DNA from: Ophiocordyceps camponoti-saundersi (nom. inval.)
Taxonomy: Eukaryota > Ascomycota > Sordariomycetes > Hypocreales > Ophiocordycipitaceae
Reading direction: 5' to 3'
Assembly: GCA_003339415.1 (NCBI GenBank)
Contig: PDHQ01000281.1
Coordinates: forward strand, 1-44,647
Length of the DNA: 44,647 nt
Shown here: one piece after another, positions 11,018 to 20,873 of the stretch
Layout: the number at the start of each line of letters is the position of its first letter
How positions within the stretch are numbered: position 1 is the stretch's first letter
Position numbers and translations under genes: made by a program
Notes under the pieces: model-generated
What the model saw: only the letters and a program-made list of their open reading frames with translations
Told to the model about the DNA's origin: nothing
The model's database searches: none

Positions 11018-11697
11018 GTTTTGTCTCGGAGGGTTTGGATGGGGTTGTGGTTTGTGAGGTGAGGGTTGAAAAGAGTGAGTGTGATCGTCTTTGTTCTGTT
11101 ATTAAGAGTTGAAGGAAAAGGGATGTAGATAACCCCGAGTATGGCGGCTCTCTCTCGTAGGTAGTTTCGGATTGCAACGTCAGATGCAGACTGAACGATG
11201 ACAATCTCATCAGTCCGTATGTACTTACACACACGCATACATGTCAAGGTGGTATTGCGTTGCTGAGCACGTCGAGTCACGGGTGTGGTCGAAAAGGGAG
11301 TCATCGTTTTCCTCGTCGTGTTACATCGTGTCTTGTAACCTCGTCGTCTTACCCGCATTGGCCCCGCGTGTGGGTGAGAAGAAGGTCTTGAGATGGAGGA
11401 GGAGGATGATGACGACGAGAAGAGCTCGAAGAGAAACCGGTCTGCTTCGTGCGGAGACTTGGAGAGTGACTTGATTGGGACTTGTAAGCATGGGTGTCTA
11501 TCGTTGTTTCTGCTGCTGTATCAATGGCAAACGGTTATAGAAGCCTTACCTCGTATGTAGGTGGGAAGAGCGTCAACCAACCCCCCCTCCCCCCCCCCCC
11601 TTCAAGCCTCATACCCAACTCATCTAAACCTCTACCAAGAAACAGATGAGCATCACTGGTGATCAGACGAACGCCAAGTCAAAAAAATTCCCCCTCA
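11018..11697. promoter_or_regulatory. divergent intergenic region, ureohydrolase / DOMON gene
   Basis: 680 bp lie between the two start codons. A C-rich tract at about 11580-11603 precedes the DOMON start, a pyrimidine leader of the kind common in filamentous fungi. No further gene is visible. Confidence 0.4.
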
Positions 11698-13023
11698 ATG
11701 GCTCCATCCGTGATACATCTCCTCACCTTCTCTCTCCTCATCGTGAGACTACTCGCCGAGCAAGTTCAATACTGCCGCTTCGACGCCCATGTCAACTTCT
11801 GCGTCGCCATGGCCATGTATCGAAACCAGTCAACCACGACGACAACCCACGACCTATATATCAGCATGACGGTGACGCCTTCATCATCTTCATCTTCATC
11901 GTCCCTTGGTTGGACCGCCATCGGCACGGGACCCGTCATGGCCGGTTCCCTCATGTTCATCATCTACGGCGACGCCGCGTCAGGCCGTGACCCCATCGTC
12001 AGCATCCGCACCGTCTCCCACAAGCACAATCAACCAAGACCAATCGACGACAAGACCTTTTCCGAAATGGGCTCTTCCGACACCGAGATTCGCATCTTGC
12101 GTTCGTCCTGGTCCGACGACGGCGAGGCCGACGTCACCATCGTCTGCTTCGCCTGCACGGCTCTGTCCGGCGTTCCCGCCCTTTCGACGACGACGACATC
12201 CGCGCCGTGGATATGGGCTCGGAACGAAAACCAACGTCACAGCGTCTATTCGACAGACGCAGAGCTCGAGATGCATCCCCACCATAGCGGCCGAGGAGTC
12301 TTCTACGTCGACATGGCTCGCTCCGTCCACCACAACGAGCCGTCTCCTTCGTCATGGCCTCATCCTCAACCGGGTATAGCCATGATCGGAACCTCAGACA
12401 GTCCACCGACGACGACCATCGATGGAATGGCCCGACTCCACGGCCTGTTCATGACGACAGCCTTTCTCCTCATATTCCCTCTCGGCGTCGCCGCCATGCG
12501 ATCATCCGGCTCCTTCACCTACCACTGGATCCTACAGCTAACAGGCACAATCTTCGCCGAAGCCGGAGCCGCGACGGGCATCTTCATGGCCGGTCGCGAC
12601 CGCGTCTTCTCCGCGACTGGAACCCACGGGCCCATCGGCGTCTCCCTGGCAATGCTACTCCTCGTCCAGGCCCTGGCCGGATGGAGACATCACCTGATTT
12701 TCGTGCGAATCCGAAAGCGGACCAACATTTCTCATCTTCACGTCTGGCTCGGTCGCTTCATCCTCCTACTCGGTTGGATCAACCTCGTTTCAGGCCTTGT
12801 TCGAAGCGGCGCTGACGCAAGTCGCGTCGTAGCCATGATCTGCTTCGTACTCCTCGACGCTGTCGCTCTCGTCGTCTACCTCTGGTACGTGAGGCGCCGC
12901 ACCGTGACACCATCGACGTCAGCCCCCCTCGCGGCAAGCCAGGATGACGTCGACAGGTATTTCGCTTTGGATACGGGGAGTGATGATGAAGAAGATGGCG
13001 GTCAAAAAGGAAGACCGATATAG
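11698..13023 (+). CDS. DOMON-cytochrome b561 transmembrane protein
   Basis: This single-exon gene encodes 441 aa. I chose the ATG at 11698 because it is followed directly by a good signal peptide (MAPSVIHLLTFSLLIV). Residues of about 20-190 form a secreted DOMON domain of the cellobiose-dehydrogenase cytochrome type, with the typical LGWTAIGTG...M and ...W.W sequences. From about residue 240 there are five or so membrane helices of cytochrome b561 type, carrying histidines that probably bind heme: ARLHGLF, YHWILQ, GTHGPIG and SHLHVWLG. A cytosolic acidic tail (SDDEEDGG) ends the protein. Such proteins are thought to pass electrons across the plasma membrane, for example in extracellular metal reduction or in support of secreted oxidases. 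Its partner is unknown. Domain order and length are normal for the fungal family. Confidence 0.88.
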   Translation: MAPSVIHLLTFSLLIVRLLAEQVQYCRFDAHVNFCVAMAMYRNQSTTTTTHDLYISMTVTPSSSSSSSSLGWTAIGTGPVMAGSLMFIIYGDAASGRDPIVSIRTVSHKHNQPRPIDDKTFSEMGSSDTEIRILRSSWSDDGEADVTIVCFACTALSGVPALSTTTTSAPWIWARNENQRHSVYSTDAELEMHPHHSGRGVFYVDMARSVHHNEPSPSSWPHPQPGIAMIGTSDSPPTTTIDGMARLHGLFMTTAFLLIFPLGVAAMRSSGSFTYHWILQLTGTIFAEAGAATGIFMAGRDRVFSATGTHGPIGVSLAMLLLVQALAGWRHHLIFVRIRKRTNISHLHVWLGRFILLLGWINLVSGLVRSGADASRVVAMICFVLLDAVALVVYLWYVRRRTVTPSTSAPLAASQDDVDRYFALDTGSDDEEDGGQKGRPI

Positions 13024-14282
13024 TTGTAGTCAGCTGTCACGTGTTCCCCCTTCAAGATGCGCTCCGGACTTGAGAGCTGTTATTCACACGAGGAGTCATT
13101 CTTTAAGACTTGGGAGGAGAGTGTCGATGCATTTAGATCAATGACCGTCGTTGTCATGTCCGTTGTCCTACGGAGGAGCTTCGACCCTCAACCCAGACAG
13201 AACGTGACGAAGTGTCAGACCCCATCTTTGACTACGGAGTTTATGCTCGACTCTAGTTTGTACGGCTCACTGTCTGTGCACTTCGAAGTCGGCGGAATCT
13301 AATCTCAAGCCGAAGCTCATCACGCAAAACTTCCTGCATCGAACAGATAATCTAGGATCTGAAGTCAGAAAGGAGAAATGTCAGTAGGACCAAAAAAAAG
13401 AAGCAAAAAAAGAAAACATACAGCAGCCGGTGTTCGCTGGTCGTCACCGACCCAACTACTAATCTGCCCCTTGCCAGTTTAACTAGGGGAGAGCGGACGG
13501 GATCCCGTGTTTTCTAGCAGGTATGGCCGTATGTACCAGAGAGACTTTTAATTTGATATATAATGCCGTGTGAAAGGGATGTCTGTAGCGTCTGCAACTC
13601 GTGTCACCAGGTTGGAGCCCTTGGTGGGTTATCCAATAGGTAGACCTTCACCTACCTAGGTACCTAGGCTGGTAGGTAGCTGTCGGTTCGAGCAGATAGC
13701 CGGTAAGTCGGACCGTAAACCTGATTCCCCGTTAAGGCTACGGGGAGGCCTAGTAGCTTAACTAAACCCGTACCTTGCTTAAGCGACTGGAGAAGACGAG
13801 TGGAAACAGGCTACTAAAGGTCAAGCCCACGGAGGAAGAAGATCTTAACTAGATCCGAAGGTGAATTGCAGAGCAATTTGAGTCGAAGCAAGCTGATTGT
13901 GGTCGGTAAAACGGAACATCTGCAGTTGGAGAGTTATATGTAGACGGCTGGGGAGAAGGGTAGTCTCTGAGCCTGCAAAATCCTGTGGGGACATCTCAGA
14001 TGTTCGAGCTCATCAAGAGCGACGACAACAACAAGCTGGTCGGATCTACTTTTTAACAGTGTATTTTCTCAATAGTACGACGAGTCGACATTACGCCGCA
14101 CTGCAAGGCCTTGATCCCCTGCCTTGATAGTCTGAGAAGCAAGGTCTTCCCCAAATAGTGAGATGTGGAAGAACCGGAGCTAGGGCTGTAAGAATTAATG
14201 ACGGACATTCTTCCAGGACATAGAGGTTGCAAGTGTGTATAGCTAGTGAGAATGTCTTGACATCTGCTCTTGCAATACATAT
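13024..14282. other. gene-free interval
   Basis: About 1.26 kb without a supportable gene. It holds the perfect palindrome CCTAGGTACCTAGG at 13655-13668, flanked by CTACC/GGTAG arms, and one copy of a diverged repeat (13496-13571). No tRNA or transposase remnant was recognised. Confidence 0.6.
13496..13571 (+). repeat. diverged direct repeat, copy A
   Basis: The first 43 bases match the sequence beginning at 17447 with about two differences, both transitions. They start at a GACGGGATCCCG core. Weaker similarity continues to a shared TATATAATGC about 25 bases further on. See copy B. Confidence 0.75.
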
Positions 14283-15017
14283 TCAGGGACCTGGCATCAC
14301 CACCTCATCACAGTGGCTCATCAACCAGTCCCGGCATCGCTGCACGTCGTCATCTTCCCCTTCAAGCGCCACACTAGGCCCCGGCCGCATCCAAAACGGT
14401 CTCTCAAACCATTCAGGCCAGAAGCCACCGAATTCCCAGTCAATGATGGCTTTTATCCGGAGTGTGCCGGCATCTACAATCACGTTATGTTGTCCAAGGT
14501 CGTTATGGCAGAACACATACTCCCCCTTCTCCTTAAACGGTCGCCAACAACTATTGACCTTCCATCGATTGCCGGTGACCCGTTGAGGAGGACACATGAG
14601 TGATTCTCCAGGTACGCCAGGGGTGTCAGATCTTAGGCTCCGCAGAGTCGTCACATGCTCCTCTAGCTCCCGCATCACAACGTCCTTTTCTTCCTCCTTC
14701 AGCTCCATCATGCTAACGCCCTCGACATACTCGCTTTGGAAGTAGAATGCGCCATCGTCCTCGAACGTGCATTCCGACGGTGGAAGCGGAATATTTGTCT
14801 TCTGCCGGAGGAATCGAAGAATCGCAGCATCCGTCTTCCACCGCTGAGGATATGTAGTAGGAGGAATTATAGTAATGCCACCGGCCACAGATTGCCACTC
14901 GTGTTGCCGAAGTGTCCGCTTCATAAACCAATCCCCAATATGGAAATACTTCTTGTCGGCGAGAACAATGGAGCAGCCCGGCTCGCGTCGGTCGTTCAGC
15001 TCTTCATTAGTAACCAT
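14283..15017 (-). CDS. phosphotransferase (APH/choline-kinase-like) family protein
   Basis: This single-exon gene encodes 244 aa from the ATG at 15017. The frame runs further upstream, but only into a proline stretch made by the poly-G tract, so I exclude it. The sequence has the order of fungal APH-family proteins: REPGCSIVL, IGDWFMKRTLR, GAFYFQSEYVEGVSM, then the catalytic loop CHNDLGQHNVIVD and the metal-binding AIIDWEFGGFWP, ending with GPSVALEGE. The HxDxxxxN and IDWE motifs are intact, so phosphotransfer to a small molecule is possible. The true substrate is unknown for this large family. It lies alone in a repeat-rich, gene-poor stretch, about 95 bp from a probable assembly artefact, so its upstream sequence may be unreliable. 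Confidence 0.82.
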   Translation of the reverse strand: MVTNEELNDRREPGCSIVLADKKYFHIGDWFMKRTLRQHEWQSVAGGITIIPPTTYPQRWKTDAAILRFLRQKTNIPLPPSECTFEDDGAFYFQSEYVEGVSMMELKEEEKDVVMRELEEHVTTLRSLRSDTPGVPGESLMCPPQRVTGNRWKVNSCWRPFKEKGEYVFCHNDLGQHNVIVDAGTLRIKAIIDWEFGGFWPEWFERPFWMRPGPSVALEGEDDDVQRCRDWLMSHCDEVVMPGP

Positions 15018-15108
15018 TCTTGAGGTCTGTCGTTGAAGCTGCCGGATAATGGGCGGTACAACGTGATACCGTGGGCCGACGTGGAGTTGTCGTGACTCTG
15101 AACAAAGA

Positions 15109-15112
<4 letters not shown>

Positions 15113-15141
<29 letters not shown>
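15113..15141 (+). repeat. poly-G tract (29 G)
   Basis: An uninterrupted G run begins about 95 bp upstream of the APH-family gene's start. Together with the second run at 15220 it brackets a 78-bp low-complexity island. Natural G runs of this length are rare in fungal genomes; a sequencing or gap artefact is the likelier source. Confidence 0.9.
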
Positions 15142-15219
15142 AATTTTTTTGTGCCGCCCGGCCCGCGGCCCCGGGGTGGGGGTGTGGCGCCCAACACGAA
15201 AGGGAAAAAATAAAAAGGT

Positions 15220-15270
<51 letters not shown>
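15220..15270 (+). repeat. poly-G tract (51 G)
   Basis: A second, longer uninterrupted G run. The 78 bases between the two runs are GC- and A-rich and resemble nothing else in the window. Confidence 0.9.
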
Positions 15271-15271
<1 letters not shown>

Positions 15272-15360
15272 AGGTCGAGAGAATTTTATATGACTGCCAG
15301 ACCGCGGAACCAGCGGTGCGGGGTTGGCGACCACGCTGCAGGGTCTATATTGTACATGTT

Positions 15361-15532
15361 GGTGGCGGCCTGTGGAGGCAGGCGCCGGGGAGCCTGATTG
15401 GGGGTTTAAATTGGCACCCGCCGGCTGGGTCAGACTTATCGTGGACATTATCCTTTACACCCCCTTTTTGGAGGCCTACTAAATTAACTCTCTCTGGCCT
15501 GCGTATCTATCTATTCTATTTATCTGGTGACC
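15361..15532 (+). repeat. direct repeat pair, copy 1 (620 bp from copy 2)
   Basis: From GTGGCGGCC through GGGGTTTAAATTGGCACCCG to ACACCCCCTTTTTGG this segment is nearly identical to 15981-16090. Weaker similarity runs to about 15532. Most differences in the first 110 bases are transitions. I see no coding capacity between the copies. Confidence 0.88.
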
Positions 15533-15800
15533 GAGATAGGGGGGCCATAGCCCCGTGGTGCCGACCGTGTCCTTCGATAATATCTATTTTTTACGATACC
15601 TACCTACCGCCTACTACCGCCGCCGTTAACGATAGCGATAACGATACCTCTCTGCCGCCGCTAGTATTACTATTATAACTATTACCGATAACCGTTACCT
15701 TCTGCTGCCGCCGCCGTTACCGGCGCTACTATTACTACTATTAAGAGAGAAGAATACCGACCTTTGCCGCCGCCGCCGATACCTCTATTTTTTCTATCTT

Positions 15801-15916
15801 TTTAGGCCGGAGTGCCTTTTATTTTCTGCTCTTTATGTAGCTTATATGCCTTATTTCCGGCCGTCGTTACCGTATATATCGTTTAGGCCGGAGTGCCTTT
15901 ATTTTTTCTGCTTTTA
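15801..15916 (+). repeat. short internal tandem repeat
   Basis: TTTAGGCCGGAGTGCC followed by a T-rich TTTTCTGCT block occurs at 15801-15835 and again at 15882-15916. Both copies lie between the two 620-bp-spaced direct repeats. Confidence 0.75.
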
Positions 15917-15980
15917 CGAGGATCGCGAGACCGATAGGCCGGCTTCTTCTTCTTCTGCTACTTTGATAGGTGAAAAACTT

Positions 15981-16150
15981 AGTGGCGGCCTATGGAGGTA
16001 GGCGCCGGGGAGCCTGATTAGGGGTTTAAATTGGCACCCGCCGGCTGGGTCAGACTTATCGTGGACATCATCCTTTACACCCCCTTTTTGGGTGGCCGAC
16101 TAAATTGACTCTTTGGCCGACGTATGGTCTACTCTGTTCATCTATATGAA
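15981..16150 (+). repeat. direct repeat pair, copy 2
   Basis: The partner of 15361-15532, in the same orientation and offset by exactly 620 bp. The pair could be terminal repeats of a short non-coding element or a local duplication. No target-site duplication was identified. Confidence 0.88.
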
Positions 16151-16464
16151 TGGACCTTTCACCAGGAATTTGGTTTCTTCTCCGCTGCATTGAACAATTT
16201 GGCATACTGGGCTCGAGAATCTGTGTCTACCTATGTGGGTACATTTCTTGGTCCCACCTCACAGGCCATTCCTTTCCGAATCCAGGTGTAGTGGACATTG
16301 AGCGATATCAAAGTCTACCTAGAATCACAAGACAGACATGCATCCACCACAAAACACGGAAACACCAATGACTGCCACCATGGCAATTGTGGTCGTAATT
16401 GCCCATACGTGCCATGTTGCTTATTTCGTCTTCTTCCTAAGCCTGTTGTCAGTGGTCTATCCGC

Positions 16465-16575
16465 TCACTGAGTGCTGAGTAACACATACGAGGCACAGGT
16501 TATGCAGTTACTCTGACTTTGGCTCCCTGAAAGAACAGTGCCACAACCAGGACATTTCCAAGTGCCGTTGGGCAT
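16465..16575 (-). CDS. possible zinc-ribbon micropeptide (36 aa), unrecognised
   Basis: A short frame begins with the ATG at 16575 and contains WKCPGCG and, thirteen residues on, CITC. Two CxxC knuckles at this spacing would suit a small zinc ribbon. The frame is open upstream to 16680, giving 71 aa. I do not recognise a family, and a 36-residue frame can arise by chance. No other frame in 15271-17876 could be supported as a gene. Confidence 0.2.
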   Translation of the reverse strand: MPNGTWKCPGCGTVLSGSQSQSNCITCASYVLLSTQ

Positions 16576-17446
16576 GATTTTATCTTTCTGTTTGTCAAAA
16601 GATGAGACGACGCGAGAGGATAAGTGAGAAGAAGTATAATGGTGATGGCTCAACTGGCCAAAGGCGACCGGATGTGGCACCGTTTAAATACGCCATGGGG
16701 AGGCCTTTCTAGAAGATGTTGGTCCCTTTCTGGAAGATGTTGGTCTGACCACAAATGTGTTGATATTGCCCTTCACCCAACCGGATGAATGCGTTTGACG
16801 CTGTCAGTTTTACCTGATGCGAGCCGTCTTCTCCAAGCGACACGCCGACAGGAAGCCCATCGCCATTGGCCAATCTAGCCCGGACAGTGAGAGAGAAACT
16901 CGGTGATCCGGTTCTATCCAGCCCGAATGCAAGGCCCCAAGTTGTCAGTAGCTGGTGGCCAGTATGACATTTGGGGTTGCAGGCGCTTGATAAGCCGAAA
17001 TCCAGTGGTGACGGGGGTTGGAATTGTGGGAGGCCATGCATGTCATAGCTCAAGCTATACAGGAGAGGCAACCCCCGAAAGGATTGCGCAAAAGAGCCTT
17101 TCGGTGCAAAACATCGATCAAAAGTAGACGATAGAGATAGATAGAATAGGTATAATTAGTTAGAGGGGTTATTAATGCAGTAGAAGTGAAGGTTTACTTA
17201 TCCCCAGCAACACACCGACCTCTTCCGCACGATTCTGGCTCGACTCCCTCCCGAGATTGGAGGACAAGTATCCGGAAGGCATATTAGTTCCGCTCGTACT
17301 AGGAACACCACCTGCAGAAGCTCCGGATGCAGACATCATCGTACATACATACGTACGATGCCTGCCTACTCGTGACTCATTCGGGACCAGATCATTTTGG
17401 AAGAGTATGCTAAAGAACGCAGACACGGAACACTATGGATGAGCTT

Positions 17447-17522
17447 GACGGGATCCCGTGTTTTCTAGCGGGTATGGCCGTATGTATCAAACGAGCTCTC
17501 AGCATGGTATATAATGCTTACG
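17447..17522 (+). repeat. diverged direct repeat, copy B
   Basis: Matches copy A at 13496-13571 in the same orientation, 3.95 kb away. The GACGGGATCCCG core and the downstream TATATAATGC are both kept. The two copies roughly bound the gene-poor island that contains the APH-family gene and the poly-G tracts. Confidence 0.75.
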
Positions 17523-17876
17523 TCAAAAGGCCAAGATCACGTCTTCCGACTTCGTGCTACGTTGCTACGATGAGCTACCCCTGGTCCGCCCCATCAATGT
17601 TAACCCGTCTTCGGCCGGCGCACAGTCGGCGGTTCAGCAGTCCCCTTTTGCTGTCTTGATGTGGCATTAAATAGTCGTACAAACGTATTCTGTCTACAAC
17701 GGAAGTGCGACGGAGTGCCTCGATACACCGTCTCCGGTCCAGTCTTCCCCCCACCCATTGTGCCTGATCCAACCATCGCCGCTTTGTGTCCGTCGTATCG
17801 TGGGGGATGACAGAAGAAAGAAAAGTAAAGGGAAAAAAGAAAGGAAAGAATGAGAGAAAAGATGACATGGATGATA

Positions 17877-18652
17877 CTATTCTTGTGATACGGTTTGCTG
17901 GTGAGCCAGATGTTAGCCTCATAGTCTTGATGCGCCCGCTCACGGCAGCGACGATTAGACTCACCACAAGCCAGTCCATCCCCTCGTTGACGCCGCTGCC
18001 GTCTACAGCCGAGCATGCCATGATGCTCCAGTTGCGATCGCGCAATTCGCCCAACCGTAGCGCCTCCGAGATTTCGCCCGCTCCTTTGGCACCGGGCTGA
18101 TCCTGCTTGTTTGCAAAGACTAGGAGCGCCGCGTCCTTAAGCTCCTCTTCGTTGAGCATCGCCGCCAACTCCTCGGCTGCTGTCTGTAGGCGCTCGATGT
18201 CTGTCGAATCGACGACGAATATGACGGCGGCCGTATTGGCATAATAGCACCGCCAGTACGGCCGGATGCTCGTTTGGCCTCCCAAATCCTGCCGCGAGTT
18301 AGTACATCGGTCTCGTCTCGCGCGCGCGGGTGATCACCATGTCGTACCCAGACATTGAAGTTGAGGTTCTGGTAAGAGACGGACTCGACGTTGAATCCAA
18401 TGGTCGGTATCGTCGTTACCACCTCGCCAATCTGTGCAAAATTGTTAATACACAAAGGTTGAGGATAGGAAACGACTGCGGCGCACCTTTAGTCTGTAAA
18501 GGATGGTCGTCTTGCCCGCATTATCCTACGCCAGGGAGAAGTCAGCATCTCGATGACAGGTCAGGATAAAGACGCACAAGCCCTAGAATCAAAATCCTAA
18601 TCTCCTTCTTCGCCCACAGCAGGCCGGACAGCCACGATACGCTCGCGCCCAT
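17877..18652 (-). CDS. ARL1: Arf-like small GTPase Arl1
   Basis: Five exons give 180 aa: 18652-18578, 18525-18487, 18431-18348, 18288-17965 and a 21-nt last exon at 17897-17877. All four introns (52-67 nt) are phase 0. The protein starts MGASVSW, with Gly2 suited to N-myristoylation. G1 is GLDNAGKTT, switch I is [12 protein letters not shown]3 is [18 protein letters not shown]4 is [10 protein letters not shown] and G5 is CSAVDG. The [17 protein letters not shown] stretch marks Arl1 rather than Arf1. Arl1 works at the trans-Golgi, where it recruits GRIP-domain golgins. The ATG at 18652 is preferred over in-frame upstream sequence because only it exposes the myristoylated glycine. The gene is divergent from eL39, about 700 bp between starts. 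Confidence 0.95.
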
Positions 18653-19356
18653 GTTGCCACGTCGTAAGGGGCTGCCCTCCTCGCTCGTGTCGAGGGCACC
18701 CGAGTCGCGGGAGGGGGGAAAAGGGGTGAAGCCGTCGACGACCCCCAGAACTGCAAGAAGAGAAGACCCTTGTCTTCCCGTGTCGTACAAATTTCGGAGC
18801 CGGCCTTGATTGAGGGGAGCCACCTCTCTGGCCGGATAACGCCGCGGATATGACCTGCTATGGACGAAGCCAGTTACGCATCGGCGCGTGATGGAACCGG
18901 AGGTGGGTCTACTGCAGCTGAGCTAATCATTCGCACGAACACGGAAGGAGAGTCGAGAGGCATTCCGAAGCTGTAAGAACGACTTAGTAATTTATTCGAT
19001 CCACGTGAAATTTTCTAAAGGAGCTATATGAAGGGCAGGAAAGGTCTTGGTCTTTGGAGAGAAAGCAGTAGCAGAATAACAGGAGATTTCTAATCATTGC
19101 GCCTTTCATCGTACCCTCACTATCAAAGTCTTTTCCTGAAAACATCTATTGGATGGAGAGGCTTAATAATCTCCGAGGAATTCGACGAGCCTAAGCCCAC
19201 GTACCCGCACAGCCACGCACCGCCCCATTCCTCCGTTCCGCTAGGGCTTCACACCCTGAGCCCCCGGCAAAACCAACCCATTTTCCGCAACCCTACCGGG
19301 ACGAAAAATACCTGTTCATCGTCAGACTTTGACGCCAAACACACGCAGCCATCACG

Positions 19357-19650
19357 ATGCCGGTACGGCTAAAACGCCCAGATCGTCCCCGAAATACTGC
19401 ATGATAAGAAGCTGATTTGAATGGGGATCGCGAACAGAGCAACAAGTCTTTCAGAACCAAGCGGAAGCTGGCAAAGGCCCAGAAGCAGAACCGCCCTGTG
19501 CCTCAGTGGATCAGGCTGCGAACGAACAACACCGTCCGGTACGCTTGATGAACTCGCCATCATCCTGGGCGGGCCCCTGTTTCGCTAACTCCAAAATGCA
19601 GCTACAACGCCAAGAGAAGGCACTGGAGGAAGACGCGCCTCGGCATCTAG
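19357..19650 (+). CDS. RPL39: 60S ribosomal protein eL39
   Basis: Three exons give 51 aa: 19357-19362 (only six coding nt, Met-Pro), 19438-19538 and 19602-19650. The joined protein begins [19 protein letters not shown], contains [10 protein letters not shown], and ends [11 protein letters not shown], which is the conserved eL39 sequence and length. It lines the exit end of the 60S polypeptide tunnel. The first coding exon is tiny and its intron of 75 nt follows GTACGG; such intron placement right after the start is frequent in fungal ribosomal protein genes. It is easily missed by an ORF search, because no exon exceeds 101 nt. Confidence 0.95.
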
Positions 19651-20140
19651 GCTGTTGACGCTTCCGCCCTCGCGTCTGCCTCGACTTGGTCATACAGGCG
19701 ATCGATATACGCTCCCGATTTCCTCTACAGCAATCATATTGATGATGACGGATTGTGCGATGGAGTGTTCATGATGCTGGGCTGGCATGGCAGCGATAGT
19801 TGACATTCGTTAAGGTGGTTTCCAGTTCTTCATTTGACACATGTTACGGTCGGTCATGGACCTGGTAGCTCCCATCATGCGATCGAGACTCTGCGCATCA
19901 CGCTCGAGTGACAGTGAATTTCATACTCTCGTCCGGACGATGCTTTGACATCACCGTAATTGTCACCTGGTAAAACACGCAGCATAAAAAATGATAAGTC
20001 CTACTACAGTCTTGAAGCCTCTCCATCCGGAAAAGCGAACAAGACGCCATTCAACCGTGTAACGCCGTAACCATCTGCCAAGGCAAGTGTCTAGGCAAGC
20101 TCTTGCGCCGCTGTTTCACGAAGGCATGTCGTCGGAATTT
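19651..20140. other. convergent intergenic region, eL39 / SKP1
   Basis: 490 bp between two stop codons of convergent genes. It should hold both 3' UTRs. I see no further gene or structured element. Confidence 0.4.
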
Positions 20141-20873
20141 TCATCGGTCCTCCGCCCATTCATTCTCGCGGCGAATCTGCTCCTCTTCTTCGGGTGTGAA
20201 GTCGTTGGTGATGTTGAAAGTCTTGCGGATCTCCTCAGGCGACTTTCCCTTGATCATATTTGCAACGGTCTTGCAACCGACATCGAGCAAGGGTTTGATA
20301 TCGAGGTAGTTGGACGCCTAGGTAGACTATAGTTAGCAGGCTGCGCAAAGAAGACATGCAGCACGCGGTGACGAGCGTACAAGAATAACCTCGAAAAGCA
20401 TTTCCTGATCGACCTGCATGAACTTCTGGTCCCAGTCGTCGATGTCGGTGCTTTTCTTACGGGCGTCGGACTCTTCATCTTGAGCCGGAGGAGGATCGTT
20501 CCGGTGGTATTCGCACCACTCGAGAACCTTGCGCAAAACGGCCTCGTTGACCTGGAGATATTTAGCAAGGGAGGAAGGGATGCGCGACGCAACAAGACCC
20601 GAGACATGACAACTTACGTTGGGGATCGGAACGGGGTTATCTTTGGAAGACTTGGTCTCGCAATCGCCCAGAAGATTCTTAATGAGGACGGAACGTTCGA
20701 TGACATCCCGGTCTGCAGAAATAATCAGCACACGGACGGGGGCGTATAGGCGCGGAGGAGGGGCAGCAGCAGTGAACGGCTGGCAAGCAAGACTCACCGA
20801 CTTCGATCAAGGCGTTGTCGTTGGAGTTGAGCCAGACCTTTTCGTGCTGGCTCGAGCTCGCCATGTCGGTCAT
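20141..20873 (-). CDS. SKP1: SKP1, SCF ubiquitin ligase core subunit
   Basis: Four exons give 172 aa: 20873-20798, 20712-20618, 20551-20381 and 20317-20141. A second in-frame ATG at 20864 would give 169 aa. The BTB/POZ-like N-terminal fold is seen in [17 protein letters not shown] and [10 protein letters not shown]. The linker and C-terminal part follow as [40 protein letters not shown] and [12 protein letters not shown], ending in EENEQI-like acidic sequence and EWAEDR. This last segment is the F-box-binding surface. Skp1 bridges cullin and F-box proteins for substrate ubiquitination. In Aspergillus and Neurospora the orthologs are known as sulfur controllers. The sequence is complete and typical. 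Confidence 0.96.

Noticed and set aside
14996..15448. Frames encoding long polyproline or polyglycine near 15.1-15.3 kb
   Set aside because: They are translations of the poly-G tracts, which are probably artefacts.
16709..17426. Two minus-strand frames of 120 and 84 codons
   Set aside because: I tried to join them as one spliced gene but found no donor/acceptor pair that gave a convincing protein, and neither matches a family I know.
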